Positions 53,187 to 61,914 of a stretch of 64,000 nt of DNA are shown in pieces (positions within the stretch are counted from its first letter, which is position 1; every line of letters starts with the position of its first letter). This DNA is from Phoma sp. XZ068 (lineage: Eukaryota; Ascomycota; Dothideomycetes; Pleosporales; Didymellaceae). The notes beneath the pieces are model-generated. The model saw only the letters and a program-made list of their open reading frames with translations. It made no database searches and was not told the origin of the DNA. The stretch spans positions 682,001 through 746,000 of the forward strand of contig RBKR01000015.1 of the NCBI GenBank assembly GCA_004835665.1. The letters run 5' to 3'. The position numbers and the translations under genes were made by a program.

Positions 53187-55602
53187 ATGAATCCAGATTC
53201 GCCGACATCGACCATCTGCGATGCGGCTTCTACCCGCCCGGTCGCGTACGTGTTGCCGTGCTCCTTGTGCGCACATCGATACGATCTTGCTGACCGATGT
53301 TGTGTAGATGCTTGCGATGTAGACAGCGCCGTTCTGCTTGCTCCAAAGAGCGCCCCCAATGTTCAAGATGCCGAGACAGCGGACTTGACTGCGTCTACGA
53401 AGAAGCTAGAAAGATAACCATTACCGAAAAGTATGCATCGCTACATGAATGTCTGAAGAACATGAGAACTTCATTCTGACAGGATCTGTAGCTACTTAAG
53501 AGAACTGGAAGCAAAGGTAAAAGAGTACGAGAGTAAGCATCCTTCCGTGACCGCTTCGGCTTGCAGCACGACAAGAGCTGAGCTAAGTTCGAGTAGCTTT
53601 GAAAGACCAGGCCGAAACGTCACCTGTGGTCGTTCCAACAAGGATGCGACCACCTAGGTGGTGCGAGGGTGAGGAAATTGAGGACGAACTCCCACTCCTT
53701 GAGCCATTCACGCATCTGAGCATGAGCCAGTCCGGAAGACCCTCAGTCAGTATGTGCCCCACATGATGCTCACCACCCCAATCAGGGACAATCGTTGACT
53801 TTAGCAAAGGTTTTAAGGGTCCAGGGTCCTCTGACAACTTTCTACGAAGCGTGCGCAACCTATCGGGCCTATATGATGATGACGGCAGTCTCGATATGAA
53901 TGCAAACTTTTACGATCCGGATGCTCTGCAATCGCGTCGCATGTCGCCACGGAACAGGGCCAGAATACCGCCTTTGGACATTGCACGGCGCCTATTCGCT
54001 GTGCAATACACCTATATTGGTACTATATTCTCGTTTACTGACCCAGAGGCCTTTGAACGATCACTCCTCGAAGCTCATCAAGGCCCGCCCGAAAGTTCTG
54101 ATAAGGAGGCTCGCCTCGCCTATGCTAAAGTATTGATGATCCTGGCCTTTGGCCAGCTGTACTCCATCAACCAGTGGATTGACTTCAAGGGCCCTCCCGG
54201 ATTCGATTATTTCACAGCAGCTCTGGACCTTCTGCCTGACATACACGAAGAGGGGTCGATATTGTGTGTTGAGACTTTAGCCTATGTCGGCTACTTCATG
54301 CAGAACATGAACCGTCGCGATGCCGCCTTCCTCTACATTGGCATGGCACTGCGCATGGCCATCTCGCTTGGTCTCCACCAGGAAGTTGCTGGCACAGGCA
54401 TGGATGAGACTACCCTAGAACACCGGCGGCGCGTATGGTGGAGCATCTACAGTCTGGATCGCATCGTGTCAGTCAAGTCGGGAAATCCACTTACCATCCA
54501 GGACGAAGATATCGGTATCGCGATGCCATCCAAGTTGCCCGATGAGCCCGAGTACTGCCCAGCAGTTGTGCTTCGCCACTACACGGAATTATCGCGTATT
54601 CTGGGCGAAGTCCTCAGCAACGTTTATCGCAAAACGCCAAAGTCGGGTACTCGTCTAATGGGTTCGGTAAGAAACATAATGATGTCTCTCAACAAGTGGC
54701 ATCGCGAACTGCCGGACGGCTTACGTTTCGATCCGGCCAAGCTGAGCATATCACGCGAGTCCGTATCGACCTTCTTACATTACTACCAGTGCATCAACAT
54801 GACCGCTCGCCCTCTATTGTTTCATGTCGTTCATCGGCGGCTGAAGAACAACTATGGTGGCGCATCAAGGGAACATGACTGGAAAGTTGGCCTGTCGCAG
54901 ACCACAATCCGCGTCATCGAGATGTGCATATCGGCTGCGCAGGACACGGTCAACATGATGGTCATGGCAGCTCAGCTCGACCTTGTAGCTACCTACGGCT
55001 ACATGGATGGCGAGCACGCGTTCAGTGCCACCATCGTTCTAGTCATGGTCTGTGGCGCCTTTCCGACCAACTACGAGACCATGAAAGCTATGAATGCGGG
55101 ACTTGACCTGCTGCGAGGCATGTCACAGAGGGGAAATAGTCATATGGGGGCTAGATATGAGCTGCTCGCGCATTTGAAGTCGATCCTCATGCCTAGTGCT
55201 GGTCCACCAGGCACAGTGGAGTCATTTCCACCTACAACAAAGCCAGCCATGACTCCTATATTTGGTATGTCGACAAGGAGTGAGGGCGAAATACAGACGA
55301 CGATCAACGCGGGTAACACAGCCGTTCAAAATCAGGGCATGATGGTGCTGGGCCATGTGCCCAATGTTGGTGGTGCCGACTTGGGCTTTGGCAGCCCGTT
55401 TGGCTTTGCATCTAGCACCGAGATCACGGTCAACCATGCGTTCGGCGATATGTTTTACGACATGGACGCTAGTTTTGGAAGTAGTGTTGGTGGTAATGAC
55501 GACTCGATGTTGTGGGAGGAGGGGTTTGCAGATCCAGCGGGCTATGATTTGACCCAGTGGACGCAGGCCACACAGATGGCCGTAGATGGGGGCAACCTGT
55601 AG
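53187..55602 (+). CDS. Zn2Cys6 transcription factor next to oxoprolinase, five exons, 734 aa
   Basis: Exons 53187-53245, 53308-53430, 53483-53532, 53594-53749 and 53786-55602 join in frame. The last intron, at 36 nt, is shorter than usual and is the weakest point. The zinc cluster is C21, C24, C31, C38, C41, C48 (CLRCRQRRSACSKERPQCSRC...C), in the common six-residue spacing, followed by a coiled segment ICSYLRELEAKVKEYE. The large last exon is the fungal_trans domain: IPPLDIARRLFAVQYTYIG, FGQLYSINQ, RRDAAFLYIGMALRMAISLG, RRRVWWSIYSLDRIVSVKSG. The C-terminus is Gly/Asp/Asn-rich with an acidic aromatic end. Being divergent from the oxoprolinase gene and near the transporter, it may control both; this is inference. 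It should be nuclear. Confidence 0.82.
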
Positions 55603-55875
55603 ACCGGGTTCTCAGCCAAGGTCATATGTCAGGCTCTTATCCAATTCCCTCGTTTCCAATGCTTCTTCCAGATCATTTTCACGTTTCATCAAAGCAAATG
55701 TCTGTGATGCTGCTGAGACTACTGCTTAGTTTTCTTCGCCAAGTTTGGCGTTCAGTTCGTCTGATGGTACGACCAAATTTTCGTTCTTTCATCAGCCACT
55801 CTTCTGATCTTGCGACCGTGACTTTCACCAACAAGATTGAATGTTATATATTTTACATTGATAGCGACCGCTAAT

Positions 55876-55994
55876 ACATACGACCATAGGACGTTGAAAA
55901 CAAGGCTTCCCGTTCGCTCAGCCCTATTTAAGCAACGTACCGGTGGATTAGTAATTAGGTGGGTGACCACTAGTGAATACCCACTGTTGTATGT
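55876..55994 (+). rRNA. 5S ribosomal RNA, copy 2, with two transitions
   Basis: 119 nt, starting ACATACGACC and ending GTTGTATGT, followed by TTTTT. It differs from copies 1 and 3 at two positions only: G-to-A at 55954 and C-to-T at 55974. Both are transitions of the RIP type and both lie in the 3' half near the internal control region. The terminal helix is intact. A TATATA stretch lies about 16-22 bp upstream, slightly closer than in the other copies. It may still be transcribed; whether it is used in ribosomes is unknown. Confidence 0.92.
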
Positions 55995-56058
55995 TTTTGC
56001 CAATTCCTTTTTTTAACCTCTGGATCATGTAGAACTCCTGTGAAAGGTTGACTCTCGT

Positions 56059-57247
56059 CTAAACGCCTGCTAACGGCAGTATGATACTAAAAGTGATGAT
56101 GGTAATTGTTCCCAAGACCCGGGCAAAAATTTGCAGTCTCGTCTTCTTCTGCCCTTTCTCCTTGTTTTCTTTGTCTGCCTCCTCGATCCTGTCACCCGTT
56201 TCTTCAAAGATCTTTGGTTGCAGCGCCTCTCGAGACTTCATTTGCTTGATCTGCCTATTCCTCTCCCTGTCTAACTCGCGGCGTAATTGGCGCAGTCTGA
56301 GCTCATCTTGTGACGCTTCTGCCTCCTCTATCTGTACATTAAGTGTCTGTATCTCTTTGTGAGATTCCTGCAGCTTCTTGTCGAGTTGAGAAACGAGGTC
56401 AGCACCTGCAGATGTGCTGCTCAGTTCAGCATGAGGATTTTTGTACAATTCTTTCTGAATCTTTAATATAACGTCGGGTTTCATCATGAGCCGGCCGACG
56501 ATGGCTTGTGCCATGTCTGGGCTACCGTTGTACTGGAAGACATCCGCTCCCTTGGCTGTAAGGTCCGCCCAGTGGCGAGCTTGCAGCTCGGCCTCGCGCT
56601 TCAGTCCGTCTTCTTTCTTCTCTTTATCCCACATGGTGGTGACTAGCGCTACATTTTTGAAGGCCTCATCGCCGCAGATCTGCTTGAAAGTATTGAGGTA
56701 GCGCTTATGGGAACCCGAAAATCGATTGGTGGTGATGTTGTGTAGGAAGACGATACCCTTCAAAGGTATACCCAGGCGGTACTGTGCGATTAGAAAACGA
56801 GTGATTTTGGCTTGAGATCTTGGTTAGTAAGAATTTGGGTGATGTGGTGTAGCCTCGCATACCTAGGATCACCGCGTCGCTGTCATCATCGTCGTCAAAT
56901 CCCGGCGTATCGACTGCAGCTACAGTGCACGCGCCAATTTGCATCTGCACGAGCTTACATGCTCTTGTCTCTGCAGTTGAGGTCAGAAAGATGATCAGGC
57001 TGAAATATTTTGTATCAATCGACTCACGAGATTTTAGCCCATGTCCCTCAGTCACTGAATTCGGCTTCAGTTGATTGATGAAATAGCTCTTGCCTGCGCC
57101 CGTCACACCCATGATCAGGACAAGGCTGTCTGACTGCATGTCTCCCCATTGATCCGTCTCTTCCTCATGAGATCTCCCAGCCTGGGCAACTTCGGCCTTA
57201 TTGAGCTGATCTGGTTTTTTTTTGCGGAAGAAGTCCTTGAAGGGCAT
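56059..57247 (-). CDS. GIMAP/AIG1-like GTPase with coiled coil and tail anchor, three exons, 359 aa
   Basis: Minus-strand exons 57247-57028, 56970-56863 and 56810-56059 join in frame (introns 57 and 52 nt). The G domain has G1 at residues 47-54 (GVTGAGKS), G3 as VDTPGF at 93-98 and G4 as VTTMWDK. VLIMGVTGAGKSYFINQL and LKGIVFLHNITTNR are close to the AIG1/Toc34/septin-like TRAFAC class. After the G domain a coiled coil of about 90 residues (LDKKLQESHKEIQTLNVQIE, RRELDRERNRQIKQMKSRE) leads to a single hydrophobic segment at the very C-terminus (VLGTITIITFSIILPLAGV). That end is the mark of a tail-anchored protein facing the cytosol. Animal and plant relatives act in immunity and organelle membranes; fungal members are common in Pezizomycotina but poorly known. 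It is divergent from an Hsp70-like gene 361 bp away. Confidence 0.83.
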
Positions 57248-57608
57248 TGTAAAGGAAGTGGGTGTGAGGCATGAAACCAAATGACAGTTTGGGAGCATGA
57301 CCCATGTCTTTTGAACTTTTTCGTGTTATCGCAAGGCTGAGGAAGGACCAAGATGTAGCAATCACGGTGGCGTTTTCAGCTCTGCATATTCGCCTGGCGG
57401 CATCCCTCATTGGCCACAATCGAGAGCTTGCAGAAGCCTCACCGCTGCGGTCCCTTGCACTTCGTGCACAGCCGGTACACAGCCGCATCATTCTCTTTTC
57501 ATCACTTCCGCTGGCACTGTTGTTACATTGAGCGTTGATTTTGTGATCGCGTGGGTGTAAGTGGTAAGCTTGGATCAGGGCGGTCCTTACCTAGATGTGA
57601 GCAACATC
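57248..57608. promoter_or_regulatory. Divergent promoter of the GTPase and Hsp70-like genes
   Basis: 361 bp separate the two start codons, so the genes probably share control. I see no repeated nGAAn heat-shock element array and no obvious operator. Confidence 0.5.
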
Positions 57609-59956
57609 ATGGCGGCCCATCAAAAGCGAGCCTCGGAGTCCGCATCGTCTACTCGTCTGACACAGAAGCCTTTTATGGTCATTTCCATTGATTTCGGCAC
57701 CACGTAAGGAATTTAAGCCATCGCGTTTTCTCAAAGTTGACTTCAAACAGGTTTTCTGGAGTAAGCTGGACATGGTCCGGCGACCCAGGTAACATACACA
57801 CGGTGAAGTCATGGGAGAGCGATGTTGGTTCAGCAAAAGTACCAACAAAGATCCAGTATAACGATGATGGGCCCCAAACCTGGGGATTTGCAGCCGAAGA
57901 TAGTGCCACTACGTTCACGTGGTTCAAACTCATACTAGATTACGACAACTTACCAAGAAGCGTTAGAGAATGTGAACGCGTCAAGAACGTTCACAACAAA
58001 TTGCGAACTTGGCCTGAATTTCGTGGCAACATAGCGAAGGCTGTGATGAAGGTTACAACAGACTACCTGAGATTGTTGTGGCAATACGCGATCAAAGTCA
58101 TACTCACGCAACGAGGCCACACCTGGGCAGACGGGATGCCCTGCAAAGTGGTGATCACGCGCCCTGCTATCTGGAGTCAGAAAGCCACGTCCGACACCCT
58201 GAAAGCTGCCGAGAAAGCTATTTTACCTAACTATGAGCCGTTCGAGTCAGTGAGCATCTCGCTCGTCTCCGAACCGGAGGCAGCGGCTCATGCTGTTCTT
58301 CAAGCACCGGAAATATCTTGGCGACCAGACTTGACAGAAGTAAGTACTCATAACTCTCAAAGATTTAGACCATTGTGCTATATTTTTCTGACCAATGACA
58401 GCCAGGTGACATATACGTGATTTGCGATGCGGGTGGAGGCACTGTGGTAAGTCTCTTTCTCATGACCGCGCCTGCAAGTACTGATGTAGCAGGATGTTAT
58501 CAGCTATCAGGTGCAGAGCCTGAGTCCGTTAAAGTTGGAAGAATGTGTGGAAGGACAAGGTACGTAGATTCCGACACAGGGGATAATTCCAAACATCCGT
58601 CGCTGAGTCCAACGAGGTGATCTTTGCGGTGCCATATTCATCGATGACGACTTCGAACGCTTTCTTCGGTTACATGTTGGGCAAAGGAAGTGGCGCACTC
58701 TGCCTCCGGATCTGGTGAATCGGTTGATGGAGGTTCAGTGGGAACGTGGTATCAAGCGGGAATTTGACTACACCAAACCTTCGTTGAGGTGGCCTATCGA
58801 CATAGCTGGAGTTGGGAGCTATTTGTTCAGCCGGTAAGATCCCTTGACGTATGTGTCCGAATCACGCTGATCTACAGCGACCAAATCGAGACTTTGTTCC
58901 AGCCAGCTTGCTCCAAAGTCAGGTCCTTGATTCGTGACCAAGTGGATCAGATCACGGCTCGTTTCGGTAAGAAGGCCAAGGTAGGTTTTGATCCGGGTCA
59001 CTAGACTTTATGGTGTCGTTCCTCACAAGCTCAGGCTATTGTCCTTGTTGGCGGACTAGGCTCCTCGAGGTACCTTGGTCACGTCCTCGCCACAGAATAT
59101 GGACAGGATGTGGAGGTTCGACACTCTCCTGGAAACGATACGTATTGCTACCATTGGTTGCCACATGAGTATTTGGCTGACTCATTGGAAGTTGGAGTGC
59201 TGTTTGTCGTGGGGCTGTGACCGCGGCCATAGAGGATGCTATCGTGTCTCGCGTTTGCCGTTTACACTACGGCCTAGCAATGGACATCCCCTTCGACGAG
59301 AACAGCAACGAGCACGTGTCCTTAAGCGACGAGCGCAAGAAGTGGGACGATGTCGAGCAAAGATTTGTGATGAAGGGCAGAATGGATTGGATCGTCGAAC
59401 GTGTGAGTACACAAAGCGTCGATCGTTCACTGTAGCTGATACATGACTTCAGGGTGTCCAAGTATCCCACATAAATCCTTTACCTCTTTACACCGCCACA
59501 ATGTATCTGCGATACCCCGAACAGTTGCCATATGGAAGGATTGCAACCGAGCTATGGACATGCGGCGACCGCACAGCCCCTAGGTGGAAGCGTGCAAGTG
59601 AGCAGATACCACATTCAACGAAATATGGATTTGAAGAGCTGATGGAATGATGCGCAGACGTCAGCCTACTTTGCGAAATCGTGATTTCCCTCGACATGAC
59701 ATTTGCCCAGCTGCCGCAATTCGTCAATAGTCGAAATGTGTCTTATCGTGTAGTTGAGGTCAACATGGTGATGTCTCCGAACGGAAACACGCTCGACATT
59801 GACATTTATTATGGCGATCGACGGCTTCAAAAGGTACGTTGTACAACTCAAACTCGCTTCCCAGGCTGATTGTTTTCTGCGTTGTAGGAGATCAAGTATC
59901 CGGGACGCAGGGAGAGTAGTCAGAGTGTTATTTTAGATGTGGAAAGCAACACGTAA
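57609..59956 (+). CDS. Hsp70-like (HSPA12-type) ATPase, eleven exons, 607 aa
   Basis: Exons 57609-57703, 57751-58339, 58402-58446, 58493-58559, 58617-58833, 58878-58980, 59035-59141, 59192-59402, 59453-59597, 59658-59833 and 59888-59956 join in frame; all ten introns are 45-62 nt. The actin/Hsp70 ATPase fold is marked by phosphate-1 (VISIDFGTTFSGVSW), phosphate-2 (YVICDAGGGTVDVISY) and the adenosine motif (AIVLVGGLGSSRYL). The Gly-rich connection (WSAVCRGAVTAAIEDAIV) also fits. There is no canonical Hsp70 substrate-binding domain or EEVD tail. Such divergent proteins resemble animal HSPA12 and are expanded in filamentous fungi; their clients are unknown. It is probably cytosolic. The divergent neighbour is a GIMAP-like GTPase, so the two may act together (inference). 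The number of introns is high for this window. Confidence 0.85.
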
Positions 59957-60180
59957 AGTCCCAGGTTAGAGTTCAGCTAAATCCGTTCGCGGTTGGTTTC
60001 TGTAGCAAATTGATCACGAATCTCCATATCAACTTTCAAGTCATTGTGATTGTCCGGGGTTTGCCGAGCTTGGGCCGAAATTAGGTTCCCGTAGCAGTGG
60101 TCGCGGCCCTTGCTTAGCTTACCCTCTCTCCACTATCAAGTGGGTCGTCCCGATGCAACGCGAACACAGTCAAGTCGCCC

Positions 60181-61674
60181 ATGAGCAGGTGCGAAAGTGT
60201 AGGCATATGGTGCACCTGTATTTTAGCAACCACTAATTATCAACCAATGCAGCACATGTCGCCGAGACTCGTCGAGCAACGAACAGACACCTGAGAGAAC
60301 AAAGTCTACCGATACCCACACCCGGTCACTACACGCATCAACGAAGAGCCTCGGACTCGTGCAATCGCGACATACCTATATCTACATCGTACATCGAATA
60401 TGGCGAGGGTCAACATAGACATGCGAATGGGTATCCGGGCGAGGCTGAGAGCTTCTCAGCGTCCGAAACGTCAGACTCTGAGGATGCGTCCGTGTCGGAG
60501 CATGGTGCGAGGCACTCCACGGACGCTGACCCTTTTGCCGACGACGAAGAGCTTCGAGAGAAAATCGCACACCTCGAGCAGCAGTTGCTGGATGTTAATA
60601 ATCGGCTAAATCGGACCAAGACTGAGCTAGCCTTGGAGCAATCCAGACGGCCTACGAGATACAACGACAACTACTTTCAAGAGCAAGTCGATACACTGCG
60701 ATACCAGATCCAGCAGTGGACTCGATCCTACTTCGGGACCGGCAAAGGACACAGTACGCAGCAGGCGAAGCGGAAGTTCAAGAATGTTAGTCGCTACTGG
60801 GCTGTATACATGGAGGATACGGGCTTGCGACCGCGGCTCATACAAGCACGCATCTGGCATACTTTACTACAACGTTTATTCAACCCACAATCATCGAAAT
60901 GGCGAGGATGGCTGTATGCTGGACTGAAGGATAGAATATCTATTGACGAGATATTAGATCACAGTAAGGAAGAAACGTCTTCTACATGCTAAGCCGAGGC
61001 TAACGACTCTAGATTCAAGTTTCAGCGGCGAAGCCAATCGCACGGTTTACTCGCAGTGGCGAGCCTCTACATTCACCCTACTGTTCCCGGGCCAGGGATC
61101 CGATATCCGGCCGATATCGCACCTGCAGGACGAGCTTGAAGAACGAATAAGACAGATGGAGAAGGAAACCTGGCGCCCTCTTTGGACATACGCTAAAGAT
61201 GGATACTCAGAGCAAGAGAAACAAGAAGCCAAAGAAGCCTTACGCAAGATCCTGTTCGCTGCAATGTACCTGCATCTGGACATGAAGAAGCACACGACCG
61301 ACATGTGGTTCACCAGCCAAGACTTCCATGTCGATTCCAAATTTGATTCCAAGATCATGGAAGAAATGATCGAGAAAGAAGGCAAAGGATGGGTTCGGCT
61401 CATTGTGGCCCCGCCACTCTACATAGAGGTGTTTCCCAACCAGAAGAAAGGGTTGAAAGTGTTGAGAAAGGGTCAGGTGTGCACCAGCGAACTCGAGAGA
61501 TTGCCGCGAAACGGTTACGAGAAAGCCATAGGACCACTGTACACGACCGAGAGCAATCACTCGAGGCTGGAACAAACGTACTCGGAGCATGCGTATCGTG
61601 CGAGAAGCCCAACACCTGCGCCACGACTCAGCAAAGCCTCAAGAAGGAGCAGTCCAGGACGAAGACCTTTGTAA
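60181..61674 (+). CDS. Coiled-coil protein of unknown function, three exons, 462 aa
   Basis: Exons 60181-60196, 60253-60963 and 61013-61674 join in frame. The frame from 60253 is open and protein-like but has no ATG, so a 16-nt first exon (ATG 60181, donor GTGTAG) is inferred; this is the weakest part. An acidic Ser-rich N-terminal third (SFSASETSDSEDASVSEH) precedes a coiled coil (REKIAHLEQQLLDVNNRLNR, TKTELALEQ). A conserved-looking helical domain follows (YFQEQVDTLRYQIQQW, KNVSRYWAVYMEDTGLRPRL, ARIWHTLLQRLF; then VYSQWRASTFTLLFPGQG, KILFAAMYLHLDMKKHT, KGWVRLIVAPPLYIEVF). The tail is basic and Ser/Pro-rich. Similar proteins of unknown role occur in Pezizomycotina. There is no signal peptide or membrane segment. 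It ends 121 bp before a 5S gene. Confidence 0.68.
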
Positions 61675-61765
61675 GGTATGGGTGCCTCGATGCGTTATGC
61701 TTGTGTTGCACGCCTCGGCTGCAGTCGACGTGCAATCACCACGTCTAGGTTGCCCAGTAGATTGG

Positions 61766-61769
61766 TATA
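61766..61769 (+). promoter_or_regulatory. TATA-like element of 5S copy 3
   Basis: TATA within TTGGTATACAAT begins 30 bp before the 5S start at 61796, the same place as the element before copy 1. Confidence 0.35.
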
Positions 61770-61795
61770 CAATGCTGCCAGCTGTCCAACATCCC

Positions 61796-61914
61796 ACATA
61801 CGACCATAGGACGTTGAAAACAAGGCTTCCCGTTCGCTCAGCCCTATTTAAGCAACGTACCGGTGGATTAGTAGTTAGGTGGGTGACCACTAGCGAATAC
61901 CCACTGTTGTATGT
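61796..61914 (+). rRNA. 5S ribosomal RNA, copy 3
   Basis: 119 nt, identical at every position to the copy at 13221 although 48 kb away, while flanks are unrelated. Helix I pairing, the conserved internal control region and a TTTTTT terminator directly after it are all present. Identity over that distance in a genome with RIP-type decay suggests ongoing homogenisation or purifying selection. RIP generally spares repeats this short. Confidence 0.95.

Noticed and set aside
55752..56003. Repeated peptide frame (MVTHLTTNPPVRC...) also at 61639-61890 and 13315
   Set aside because: The shared peptide arises because all three frames read the 5S rRNA genes antisense. It is not a protein repeat family.
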